From contig JADGDD010000001.1 of the NCBI GenBank assembly GCA_016745075.1, forward strand, positions 621,125 through 685,124: DNA of 64,000 nt, given 5' to 3'. Position numbers and translations under genes: made by a program. The notes beneath the pieces were generated by a model. That model worked only from the letters and a program-made list of their open reading frames with translations. It had not been told where the DNA came from and searched no databases. This DNA comes from Planctomycetota bacterium. GTDB lineage: Bacteria > Planctomycetota > UBA11346. Shown piece after piece: positions 54,701-63,249 of this stretch; positions within the stretch are counted from its first letter, which is position 1, and each line of letters opens with the position of its first letter.

Positions 54701-54852
54701 AGAGTCACACCAAGCAAACTATCATTGCTCAATACACCACACAGCCCTTGTGTTCGGGATGTGGTATCAAGGATTTGTTGAGCAAGAGTTCCGTCTGCTG
54801 CCCAAAGCTGGGTGCATGCACAAATAAAGAAACAGAGCGCGCTTCGTAACAT
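51742..54852 (-). CDS. Secreted methyltransferase-like / PQQ-type beta-propeller protein (copy B)
   Basis: 1036 residues from the ATG at 54852 (AGGAG eight bases upstream), with a signal peptide (MLRSALCFFICACTQLWA). The N-terminal methyltransferase-like region is degenerate: no Gly-rich motif I, but QVPFADHSLDLLVVDASF and ECLRALSPYGRLVWI remain. The linker motif MDNWEHWFHGPDNNSVSSD is clear. The propeller follows, with PQQ-type blades (YATGGKIHSTPTFSNGRVYVGSSDGFVYCL, FALDAETGKVRWHNNSAG). A SSCYQN and CGCSY pair is conserved with copy C. It begins four bases after the CocE-type hydrolase stop, its ribosome site inside that gene, so the two are translated together. Role unknown. Confidence 0.85.
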   Translation of the reverse strand: MLRSALCFFICACTQLWAADGTLAQQILDTTSRTQGLCGVLSNDSLLGVTLAEKSGYLVYIRSQKSTQMEVGTKEAHTRGLLGRRCYFSYGDVKQVPFADHSLDLLVVDASFALTETECLRALSPYGRLVWIEDGQVKKQSEKPFPEEMDNWEHWFHGPDNNSVSSDSVLKWPYLSQHMTLPFVGPVPSVMLVSHGRSFNITGPGIKNGAYRGSVETEEYSDVVIARSVFNGQELWRYDLPEGYYTVRSCAVATKDILYLSESDKVTCLDTETGAVVRTIRFGHTDMDVKWVALRGGIVYAMLGKKDPLAKIITYRYTQGHTGNGKNIWGFGTVLTAYDLTKESVLWSHESTSEIDSRSMGIAGDKWTYYAPESKIASIHLSDGSLAWEVTDQKLLKSIIRPVWKKDYGNNVLRTKAVDMLCTEKAIYLEPIFATHYYAFDANSGDVLWSLPDKKSRNTWKLLLNGEIYSGGKRYDSVTGKSTGKGIAGSGCGPITASVHGFYDRHGLNTDRLSGQKIRDHSFRSSCYQNSYAANGMQINPRYQCGCSYSLRGNVVLSSAGSFDFNQKATDEDRLESFTTPADNLQADECDWPVYKGNVSHSSVSKVTIDGAYKLKWETAANVALPTPAIAVQDFVYYGDEDGLIYALHNGKAVWNYATGGKIHSTPTFSNGRVYVGSSDGFVYCLTAQSGHLLWRFRAAPQERNIMVYGKLSSTWPVNTGVLIHDNVAYFAAGIVDRDGTHVFALDAETGKVRWHNNSAGFVDEANRKGVSAQGALTVQNGFLYMAGGNAISPACFNMTTGALIVSGYQSYSAYAPIRRGREMTAFGDTFLMGGGMLLYAPEYESDQTKISKGLSVSMIRLGEDGIVQYPEIEITSSVSIPVWDNEVFILESRGKKGGQTAYRTKEVVETVSRIIDENRIIDWPKKNKPMNFLGPKKLKKLKLKSYLPKEVLWKKKGFVLGMSLTANAYIYLSRMQNKELVKSYALTAINKTDGTELWSIPLTEKPLSASICVNRHGDVIISMVDGKIQCYGAIE

Positions 54853-54856
54853 AATT

Positions 54857-56587
54857 TTACTCCTGAATAATCTCGACGACTGGCAATATAATACGACTCG
54901 CATGTGTTTGCGAACAATGAATCGTGTTATGAGCAACAGGAGCGTTTTCATAGCCTGTTACCTGCTCATACGAATTCGGATGCACTTCATACTTTGGTGT
55001 ATTAGAACTAGAGACATGAACCGCTATTTTATGACCAGTATTAAACATGGCTGCAATACTCCACATATCCATTTCTAACTCGTATACGTGTCCTTTTTCT
55101 AACGGGGATGGCGTTTCATAACCACTATGATACCGCGCCATGACAATAGAGTCACGAATAATGGCTTGGTAGCCATCTGGATAAATATCTATAAGCTTCA
55201 CAGTAACAGTGGTATCCGGCACATCTGTTTCTAAGTAGATCTGCGCCTTAATTTTCCCTGTTATTTCTAATGGTGCAGTAAGTGGTTCACTTTCAAATCG
55301 TAAGATATCTGTGCGATCGGCGAAGACACGCTGATCTTTGGGGCCAGCGCCACTCTTTTCAAATCCTTCTTTAGGAGAATAAATATTTCCTCCAATGGTC
55401 GTCACGGGGTTTTTCGGATCATAATCAAAAGAACAACTGCCTGACGCAGCAGGTGAAATGTTTTGCGAGAGTTTTCCGTCAGGATGAAGATAGAAGCTGG
55501 TTGGTGTGTGTGGAACCGGCCACACATTTGTACGACGCATAATGCCACCTGATGCTTTGGGGTCTGTCATATCACCAAGCACGACATACAACAGTTGTGA
55601 CGGTCTCTTGATAACCTCATCTTTAAATATAGATTTTACAAAATCTTCTGATTGTGCCCAAGTCTTTGATTTAAGAGGACGAGCAAGGCGGTTGCCATTA
55701 AATTTCACAGGGCCAACATGCCCGCCGCCACTTATACGCACAAACACATTACCTAGCGGACCAAAAGCCTCAAAATAATCAAGCGAGGCTTCAATGGTAA
55801 TATCATACCAGCCTGTGTTGGTGTAAAACAGCAACGGGTTTGCCTCTTTAGCCTGATCTTTCAAATAGGAAAGGCGTTTTGTTGCCGAATACTCTCGTAA
55901 AGTTGGAAGCAATTTAGGTCTGCTCTCTATCCATTCATACATGCCTCGACGCACCCCATTATGAAAGGTCCAATCATGACGAAAATCTGCACCGGAAGAG
56001 CCTGGACTTGCATACACCAAATGTGGCGGACGCGAAATACCCGCAGCAAAAGAGCAAATTCCATTACCGCTACCACCCACCATATACACTTTGCCGTTAC
56101 ACCACGGTTGTTGCGCACACCATTCTACCGCATCATAACTATCCTTCTCTTCCCATGTATTATCATCTGAGTGCTCAAGTGGCTGAACCCGCACAGTATC
56201 TTTAGCACGACGCGTACTCATAGCCACATAGACCAATCGTCCATGTTGTTTTGACCGCTTGTGAATACCTTGTGCATATCTGATAATTTGCGCACGACCA
56301 TAGTGCGATTTCAGCAAAGCGACTGACCACGGTCCTTCGCCCGGTGGAACAAATACTTCTGTTGGTAGACCTGTTCCATCACGCATTGGTACAATCACCG
56401 TTTTATGGCTCATATCATCTGGGATGAATTTTTTCATTTTCTCAAGCAATGCTTTGCCATTCAGATTTAAGGCATCAAGAGCTGCTGCATATTCTGCCTC
56501 ATGCCCTTCTTTCATCACTTCTTCAGCTGCCCCAGCGACCATCATTGGGGTAGACAATAGGCAAACCATAAGAATATAACGCAACAT
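54857..56587 (-). CDS. Secreted CocE/NonD family (X-Pro dipeptidyl-peptidase S15-like) hydrolase
   Basis: 576 residues from the ATG at 56587 (AAGGAG eight bases upstream), with a signal peptide (MLRYILMVCLLSTPMMVAGA). The alpha/beta-hydrolase core has VIVPMRDGTGLPTEVFVPPG, WCAQQPWCNGKVYMVGGSGNG with the nucleophile Ser in G-G-S-G-N, and a late His region (RISGGGHVGP). The C-terminal jelly-roll of the family is present (TDVPDTTVTVKLIDIYPDGYQAIIRDSIV). Members cleave ester or Pro-peptide bonds; here an acyl-ester or peptide side group on the glycan or glycoprotein substrate is a plausible target, by context only. It is first in a two-gene unit with propeller copy B. Confidence 0.88.
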   Translation of the reverse strand: MLRYILMVCLLSTPMMVAGAAEEVMKEGHEAEYAAALDALNLNGKALLEKMKKFIPDDMSHKTVIVPMRDGTGLPTEVFVPPGEGPWSVALLKSHYGRAQIIRYAQGIHKRSKQHGRLVYVAMSTRRAKDTVRVQPLEHSDDNTWEEKDSYDAVEWCAQQPWCNGKVYMVGGSGNGICSFAAGISRPPHLVYASPGSSGADFRHDWTFHNGVRRGMYEWIESRPKLLPTLREYSATKRLSYLKDQAKEANPLLFYTNTGWYDITIEASLDYFEAFGPLGNVFVRISGGGHVGPVKFNGNRLARPLKSKTWAQSEDFVKSIFKDEVIKRPSQLLYVVLGDMTDPKASGGIMRRTNVWPVPHTPTSFYLHPDGKLSQNISPAASGSCSFDYDPKNPVTTIGGNIYSPKEGFEKSGAGPKDQRVFADRTDILRFESEPLTAPLEITGKIKAQIYLETDVPDTTVTVKLIDIYPDGYQAIIRDSIVMARYHSGYETPSPLEKGHVYELEMDMWSIAAMFNTGHKIAVHVSSSNTPKYEVHPNSYEQVTGYENAPVAHNTIHCSQTHASRIILPVVEIIQE

Positions 56588-56956
56588 GCTTTTTGCTCCT
56601 TCTAGAACGATGACTAGGAGGGTGAAAAGCGCCATACACAGCCGCCACCCACACTAGACGTAACTTGGCCTCACATCGTAGTCATGGTTGGCCAATTACA
56701 AACGGACTTTCCTTCATGTTTTATTGGAGAATCGTTCGTATTTTATTGGACAATCGTTCATATTCAGACCATTCTCATTCATTATTATTCGACATCAATC
56801 AATATCACTGATAGCCACCACTCTCTCATAAATGGACAATCGTTCGTTTTCTAAGATAATTTCTAGATGTTATTTTTCGCCCCTTTTAACTCTATCGTTC
56901 CGACATTACGTTTACCGTCTACAGGGCGGAGGTCTAAGAAACCATAATGAAAAAGG
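56588..56956. promoter_or_regulatory. Promoter region with three copies of a 15-bp direct repeat
   Basis: No gene in these 369 bp. Two copies of a repeat lie in tandem at exactly 22-bp period (56719-56740 and 56741-56762), sharing TTTTATTGGA, then G or C, AATCGTTC, then G or A, and TA. A third core, TGGACAATCGTTCGT, is at 56833-56847, 86 bp further. Two-turn spacing is typical of dimeric or AraC-like regulators. The repeats are 132-260 bp upstream of the CocE-type gene start, so that operon is the likely target. Confidence 0.7.
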
Positions 56957-59900
56957 TTATTTTTTGCCATAACACAGGATTTTCCCGTCAACGGTAGCCG
57001 CTATGATATCTCCGTTACGGTTTATACACAAAGAGTTGTAGATGAGTTGACTTGGAAGCTTGATACTCCATTTTTCTTCTCCGTTAGTTTTGTCCCGTGC
57101 TGTTAAGAAGGAGCTTTTGCTTTGATCTTTGTTCGTTATGCTGGTCGCTACGATAAGGACATTGTTCGCTGAAATCATTCCAAGAGTATTGAGAGATGCT
57201 GTGGCCCACAGTGGTTGTGCTGGCAAATACGGATACAGTTTTCCTTTTTTCATTTCTCTTAACATTTTTTTAGTTGCATTCAAATAACTTTTAGGTCCTT
57301 TTTTCTTGGGCCATTCTGTTATTTGTTTTTCTGTGATGACTGCGGAGGCATGCTCTTTGAGTTTCTTGATGGAATAGGCATAAAGTCCTTTTTTCTTATT
57401 TCGGCCTTCAATATAAATATTCTCAGCATCCCATGTAGGAAGATAGAGAGAATCGGGTATTTCTATCTCTGGATACAGTCGCCTTCCATCTTTTCCTAGT
57501 TTTATCAAACTTATATTGGTCCCTCTTCCAAAGCCTGCACTTGGATTGGCATCCCATGTAGGAGAGTACACAAGAATGCCACCGCCAAGCAAGAAGTCAT
57601 CTCCGAAGTTGGCAAGGTCACGACCTCGTCGAGCTGGAGCGTAGGCGCTGTAGCTTTGATAACCAGAAAAGAGGTGCTCTCCTGTATCTAAATTAAAACA
57701 GGCGGGGCTAACTGAATTCCCCCCTGCCAAATAGAGGTAGCCGTTAGCAATGGTCATATACCCGTGGGCAGATGCGCCTTTACGATTTTTTTCATCAACA
57801 GAACCTGAGCTATTGTTAGACCATTTCAGTGAACCTGTTGTAGCGTCAAGAGCAAAAACATGAGTTCCGTCTCTATCGACCATTCCGGCAGCAAAATAGG
57901 CAATACCGTCTTTTACAAGAATACCTGTATTTACAGGCCATGTGTTAGAAAGGTGTTTGAAAACCATAATGTTACGTTCATGCGGGGCTGCTCTAAATTT
58001 CCAGAGTTGCTTTCCGCTTGTTACCTCTAGGCAATAAACAAACCCATCAGATGAGCCAACATAGAGCCTTCCTTCCCAAATGGTTGGGGATGCGTGGATT
58101 TTTCCACCTGTTATGTAGCTCCATACGATTTGCCCATCTTTATTGCAATACACCATTCCATTTGAGTCAGCCCAAAAAGTGTAGGCTCCTGCTGCTATGG
58201 GAGCCGTGGAAACAGATGCGAGAGATTGATATTCCCATTTCTTTTCTACGGTTTCTGCTATATCTACTGGAGTAAACCCTGAATGTGCAGAGTCTTTTCT
58301 GTATGTTATCCAGTCCTGTTCATCTGTTGTGAATGCTGTTACGGAGTTGGAAAAAGTTTCTAAGCGTTCTGCTTCTATCACTTCGGGATGTAAATCTATA
58401 TCTCCGGCCGAAGCAAGCACTATAATACCTCTAAATATGTAACTACAGCCGCAAGCATAACGGGGATTAATTTGCATACCATTTGCAACGAAAGAATTTT
58501 GATAACAACTTGAACGGAAGGAGTGGTCTCTCACTCCTTGCCCTGTTATACGATCTGTGTTAATGCCATGCCTATCAAAAAAAGCAAAAGGAGATGCGGT
58601 TATTGGACCACAACCAGCTCCTTGAATACCGTCTGTTTCTTTCACTCCAGTAAGCGCATCATAAGTACGTGCCTTTGAGTCATAAACCCGTCCATCTATG
58701 AACAATTTCCATGATACACTTTTTGCTTTTTGCTTCCACAAAACTTTTCCAGTTTCAGCATCGAAAGCATATATGATATCAGCCAGTTTGGGGCTTATAT
58801 AGATGGCCTGCGGTGTACATAATAAGCCAACACTTTTACTACCAAGGCTATTAGGGTCTGCCTTTTTCTTATATTTTCTGGTTAAATTCTTCATAACATC
58901 CGCATCGTCAACAGACCACAGAACCTGCCCGTTCTTTCCGTTGAGGCAGACAAGTTTTGTCGCGGATTTACAGGCTATTTTTCCATTAGAGAATCCTATC
59001 AATCGAGAATCAATAAGATCTTTGTTATCATACGTCCAGAGAACGGCATCACTCTTTAAATCATAGGCTGCCACTCTGCTTCCGTATCCCAATAATGGTT
59101 TTCCCACATCATGTGTATGCCCCTGTGTATAACGATAAGACACAATATGAGCGAGTGGATCTTTTTCTCCTGCCATAACATAGAGCACGTCATCTTCAAT
59201 CACAATCCACTTCAGATCCCCTTGTACACCGTCTAAGGAAATTTCTTTTATTTTCTCTCCCGTTTTAGTATTGAGGCAGGTGACATTTTCTCCCATAGAA
59301 ACATAAAGTATATTTTTGGTAGCAACCGCACAGGAGCGAATCACAAAATAGCCTTTAGGTAAAGGATATTTCCACAGCTCTTCTCCATTAAAAACACTTC
59401 TGGCAACTATAGTATCTGCATAGATCTCTTTTTCTATGGAGCTTCTTCGAGAATCTCTATGTGCACCTGGCCCCGTCAAATTAAATGAGATACCGTCTGA
59501 TACCAGTTGAATAGACGGGGTTGGCCCTGCATACGGAGGTGCCATCCACTGAGAGAGATAGGGCCACTTGAGAGCCTTGTCACTTGAATAGGAATTATTA
59601 TCAGGGCCATGAAACCAGTGCTCCCAATTATCCATTTCTTCTGGGAATGGTTTTCTTTTTTCTGTAACTATTTTTCCGTTTTCTATGATAAATAAGTAGC
59701 CATTCGGCGATACAGCACGCAAGCATTCTTCTTCAGAAATACCTACTGATGTGTTTATAACAAGTATATCAAGATACTGGTCTGCAAAAGGAATCTGATT
59801 AAGCTTACCGTCCGCAAAATGCATACGATGAGCGATTGCTTCGTTCTGCTTTACGCGTTGTGCAATTTCATTGTTATAGGCAGTAAGTGTTCGTGCGTAC

Positions 59901-60070
59901 ACAGTAAACTGTGTCTGCTCTGCAAGAGAGACGGCAAGCGCTTCACCCTCACCAATAACAGCACAAACCCCTGCTCGACGTTCTACCGTTTTAAGAATGG
60001 CATCACTTATTTCTGTGGAGCACGCAGTATAAACAAATAATAGAAGCCATACACACATAGAATACTTCAT
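56957..60070 (-). CDS. Secreted methyltransferase-like / PQQ-type beta-propeller protein (copy C)
   Basis: 1037 residues; the ATG at 60070 has AAGGAG nine bases upstream and a signal peptide (MKYSMCVWLLLFVYTACS). It is the closest relative of copy B. A weak methyltransferase-like region (NQIPFADQYLDILVINTSV, ECLRAVSPNGYLFII) precedes MDNWEHWFHGPDNNSYSSD and the propeller with blades such as DRHGINTDRITG, YITGGKIHASPTIWEGRLYVGSSDGFVYCL and MVDRDGTHVFALDATTGSLKW. Cys motifs SSCYQN and CGCSY are conserved. It begins one base after copy D. Its 3' side is the repeat-bearing promoter region. Role unknown. Confidence 0.85.
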   Translation of the reverse strand: MKYSMCVWLLLFVYTACSTEISDAILKTVERRAGVCAVIGEGEALAVSLAEQTQFTVYARTLTAYNNEIAQRVKQNEAIAHRMHFADGKLNQIPFADQYLDILVINTSVGISEEECLRAVSPNGYLFIIENGKIVTEKRKPFPEEMDNWEHWFHGPDNNSYSSDKALKWPYLSQWMAPPYAGPTPSIQLVSDGISFNLTGPGAHRDSRRSSIEKEIYADTIVARSVFNGEELWKYPLPKGYFVIRSCAVATKNILYVSMGENVTCLNTKTGEKIKEISLDGVQGDLKWIVIEDDVLYVMAGEKDPLAHIVSYRYTQGHTHDVGKPLLGYGSRVAAYDLKSDAVLWTYDNKDLIDSRLIGFSNGKIACKSATKLVCLNGKNGQVLWSVDDADVMKNLTRKYKKKADPNSLGSKSVGLLCTPQAIYISPKLADIIYAFDAETGKVLWKQKAKSVSWKLFIDGRVYDSKARTYDALTGVKETDGIQGAGCGPITASPFAFFDRHGINTDRITGQGVRDHSFRSSCYQNSFVANGMQINPRYACGCSYIFRGIIVLASAGDIDLHPEVIEAERLETFSNSVTAFTTDEQDWITYRKDSAHSGFTPVDIAETVEKKWEYQSLASVSTAPIAAGAYTFWADSNGMVYCNKDGQIVWSYITGGKIHASPTIWEGRLYVGSSDGFVYCLEVTSGKQLWKFRAAPHERNIMVFKHLSNTWPVNTGILVKDGIAYFAAGMVDRDGTHVFALDATTGSLKWSNNSSGSVDEKNRKGASAHGYMTIANGYLYLAGGNSVSPACFNLDTGEHLFSGYQSYSAYAPARRGRDLANFGDDFLLGGGILVYSPTWDANPSAGFGRGTNISLIKLGKDGRRLYPEIEIPDSLYLPTWDAENIYIEGRNKKKGLYAYSIKKLKEHASAVITEKQITEWPKKKGPKSYLNATKKMLREMKKGKLYPYLPAQPLWATASLNTLGMISANNVLIVATSITNKDQSKSSFLTARDKTNGEEKWSIKLPSQLIYNSLCINRNGDIIAATVDGKILCYGKK

Positions 60071-60071
60071 C

Positions 60072-63000
60072 TTATTGTTCTCCTTCTATACAGATAGCTT
60101 GTCCGTTTAATAACGTAACAAGAATCTGCCCTTCTTTATTAATGCACAGGCCACCATACACTGGGGCGCTGGGCAATGACACAGACCACAGTTGTGATCC
60201 ATCTTGTGGTGAAACAGCCTGTGCTTCCCACGTATTTTCTTGTACTTCCGAGAGAAGAAGCACAGAATCTGCGGCAAGAGCGATAGCAGCGGGTTTGCTG
60301 TCTGCAATGTTCCATCGTAGATATGGCTGTTGATAAAGTACTTTATCAACTTTGATGTTCCTAGTCGTTTGCACTGTTCGTTTTTTCTTGTTGGTGAGAT
60401 CTTGAATATCTGCTGGGCGCTGATTGAGGTAGCTCACAAGAGCTTTTGTATCCCAACAATAAAGCGTACTGCCTCTTTTGTTGACAGCGTGTGCAACAAA
60501 AATATCGTCATTCCACGCTGGGGCAGCCATGCTCACATTACTTAAAGATATTTCTGATTTTGCTGCGTCCCCTGCATCATTCATTGTGATAAAAGAAAAA
60601 CGACCGCGATACACTGCATTTTCTTTTTCGCTATAGAGCGGTTTTCCGCCGTAGACAATATAACGTTTTTGGAACACGCCCATTTCTGCACCTTTAGTTA
60701 TAGGGACTTTATAAGGAACGATTTTTCCTTTGGTATTATATTGTCCTGTCATTGGAAAAAAACTGCCATCTATAAGTTCATACGATGCCGGCGATACATT
60801 GAGCCCCCCTGCCATACGCAACTTACCGCCTGCTATAATCATGTTCCCCATGGCGGATACTTTATACGTACTGCCGCTGGTGTCGTTATGCCATAACAAT
60901 GCTCCTGTTTCCGCATTGAGCGCCGCTACACGCACACCATCTCTATCAAGAATTCCTGCTGAAACATATATGGTATCATTATGAGCTGTAAGCCCAACAA
61001 CGGGCCATGCAGAAGAGAGTGAACCGTATAACATCATGCGGAAAGGTGCAGGAGCAACTCTGTATTTCCAAACAAGTGCTCCACTCTCAGCACTGACCGC
61101 ATAAACAAAACCATCAGTACAGGCGGCATAAACAATGCCTTTCCAAAAGAGCGGTGCTTGGGTAATAGCTCCGCTAGCGTAAAAACTCCATTGCGTCTGT
61201 TTACTCTGAGCATCTATACAATGAACTTTTCCGTGACTGTCAGCCACGTAGAAAAAAGAGCCGACGGCAATAGGCTGGGTAAGAGTTCCGCCTCTTGTTA
61301 TCGTACAAGCATGAGCGGTTTTGTTGTCCTTAGCTATACAAACAGGACTGGATGCCGTACGCGTTATTCCTTGTCGTGCACTTATCCAATCCTCCACTGT
61401 TGATTGTAAACCTGCGGGGGTTCCTGTACCTGCTAGAACGGTAGAAAGCTTCATTGCTGCCGGTTTTTTTTCTGGAGCGCGGCATAAGTAGCCAGTAAAA
61501 TCATGCAGACAATCACAAGCCATGGCTGACCAGTACAGCATGCCAAATGAAGGAATGATGCCAGACCAACAATCAGAACGAATGTATTCATCATAGGTAC
61601 GTTTTTCTGTTGTCATATCATACCGACTGCCACGTCCGTAAATAAAACCAGAAGCAGATGTAGGACGCAAACAACCAACAATACCAATCGCCTTCTTCTC
61701 AAAAGTACCTGTTTGTGCGTTATAAAAACCTGTCTTAGGAACTTGGGAATAGAGGAGATTATCTATACTCATCAAATGTTTAGAAAATTGCCCTTTTTTC
61801 TTGTCTGCTGACCAGAGCAATCTTCCTGTTGCTGTATCAAATGCGGCAAGCGATTTTTTTGATGAGAGTAAAATAAAATACACGCTATCCGTTACCAAAC
61901 TATTTGCTTTCGTTTGTATTTTTTCACCCTTAGGAATAGGGGTTTCTAGTAAATCAAGAGTACTTTGCTCCTTATGTTTCCACACAGACTGCCCTGTAAC
62001 AAGGTCTATACTCGCAATAGAATGCGCTGTTGAATAATAGAACAGTTGTTTCTTATTCACGGCTATGGTTCGCGTATCTATTGTAGATTCAGCTGTGTGT
62101 ACCCATAGTGTTGTCTGAGTCTTGGTGTTATATGCTGCTACGTTACGAGAAAAGCCATAATAGACCTTCCCTTCTTTTCTGCTTTCCCAACCAATTGTTG
62201 CCTGCATACCGCCAGGATTTCCAGGTATAAGCGTTTTCTTCAAGGACATCGTTGCCGCTACATCTGCCTCACCATCAGCAAGATATAAGATGTCCCCTAC
62301 TTTTGCTATCCACTTTATTTCATCCTGTAATTCTGGCACACGAATAGACTGAAGTTCTTCACCCGTTTGAGCATCCAACACAAGAACAGTATTTCCATTT
62401 CGTAAATAATCTAGAAGATAGAGAACCTTTTTTTCTGCTATCATACAAGAACGGTAAACCACATAGCCAACAGGCATGTCTCTTTGCCATAATACAATAC
62501 CGTTATACGCATTTCTTGCCGTCAGCTTGTGCAACGTTTCTTCTTCACGCACATGCTCAGCGTTGCCACCTGTAAGGGTAAAGACACGACCGCCTGCGGT
62601 GACGGTCATCGATGGAGTCGCAGCATGATGTGGCCCACTGAGCCATTGCATGCGGTCATGCACTAAAAGGTTTGTGTCATTTGAAACAGCGTTATTATCA
62701 GGACCATGAAACCAGTGGGGCCATTCATCCACACCCGTTTGAGGGAGTTTTGTAATGCAATAACCACCTTCTTTTTCTTCAATGTGCACACACTCTATTA
62801 AAGAACATTCCTGAATAATTTTGGCATCAGCTCCCACTACAAAAACAAATCCATTCGGATTAATAACACGAAGGCTTTCTTTCAATAATCCATTTGTTAG
62901 CCGATCAGCAGGAAGACTGACAACATCAATTAAATTATCAACATACGGTAACACATCTCCCAAGAATAATTCTACAATGACACGAGAACCGAGATGCCCA

Positions 63001-63248
63001 GATGCATCTATTTCTTTTTCGGCAGTATCAACAAGCGATTGCTCAGAAAGTAACAGGTGTACAAAACGATTATTACCTGCAACACAGGCCTGTACCACAT
63101 CTGTGTCTGTGCTGTGAAGCAGCACACATAAACTGCTATCAGTAGCGTGTTCTGTGACGTATTCAGATGCATGCATGCCAGTCATACAACACAGGTATAC
63201 TACAATACTCAGTAAAAATGTCCGCAGCACAATTCCTCTTTTTTTCAT
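60072..63248 (-). CDS. Secreted methyltransferase-like / PQQ-type beta-propeller protein (copy D)
   Basis: 1058 residues with a signal peptide (MKKRGIVLRTFLLSIVVYLCCMTGMHA). The methyltransferase-like region is highly degenerate (IVELFLGDVLPYVDNLIDVVSLP, ESLRVINPNGFVFVV), followed by VDEWPHWFHGPDNNAVSND and a propeller with PQQ-type blades (HCIDAQSKQTQWSFYASGA, YAACTDGFVYAVSAESGALVWKYR). The mid-protein Cys pair is present as RSDCWSG and CDCLHD. It is the most divergent of the complete copies. It begins one base after the next gene upstream and ends one base before copy C, so the three are co-translated. Confidence 0.85.
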   Translation of the reverse strand: MKKRGIVLRTFLLSIVVYLCCMTGMHASEYVTEHATDSSLCVLLHSTDTDVVQACVAGNNRFVHLLLSEQSLVDTAEKEIDASGHLGSRVIVELFLGDVLPYVDNLIDVVSLPADRLTNGLLKESLRVINPNGFVFVVGADAKIIQECSLIECVHIEEKEGGYCITKLPQTGVDEWPHWFHGPDNNAVSNDTNLLVHDRMQWLSGPHHAATPSMTVTAGGRVFTLTGGNAEHVREEETLHKLTARNAYNGIVLWQRDMPVGYVVYRSCMIAEKKVLYLLDYLRNGNTVLVLDAQTGEELQSIRVPELQDEIKWIAKVGDILYLADGEADVAATMSLKKTLIPGNPGGMQATIGWESRKEGKVYYGFSRNVAAYNTKTQTTLWVHTAESTIDTRTIAVNKKQLFYYSTAHSIASIDLVTGQSVWKHKEQSTLDLLETPIPKGEKIQTKANSLVTDSVYFILLSSKKSLAAFDTATGRLLWSADKKKGQFSKHLMSIDNLLYSQVPKTGFYNAQTGTFEKKAIGIVGCLRPTSASGFIYGRGSRYDMTTEKRTYDEYIRSDCWSGIIPSFGMLYWSAMACDCLHDFTGYLCRAPEKKPAAMKLSTVLAGTGTPAGLQSTVEDWISARQGITRTASSPVCIAKDNKTAHACTITRGGTLTQPIAVGSFFYVADSHGKVHCIDAQSKQTQWSFYASGAITQAPLFWKGIVYAACTDGFVYAVSAESGALVWKYRVAPAPFRMMLYGSLSSAWPVVGLTAHNDTIYVSAGILDRDGVRVAALNAETGALLWHNDTSGSTYKVSAMGNMIIAGGKLRMAGGLNVSPASYELIDGSFFPMTGQYNTKGKIVPYKVPITKGAEMGVFQKRYIVYGGKPLYSEKENAVYRGRFSFITMNDAGDAAKSEISLSNVSMAAPAWNDDIFVAHAVNKRGSTLYCWDTKALVSYLNQRPADIQDLTNKKKRTVQTTRNIKVDKVLYQQPYLRWNIADSKPAAIALAADSVLLLSEVQENTWEAQAVSPQDGSQLWSVSLPSAPVYGGLCINKEGQILVTLLNGQAICIEGEQ

Positions 63249-63249
63249 A

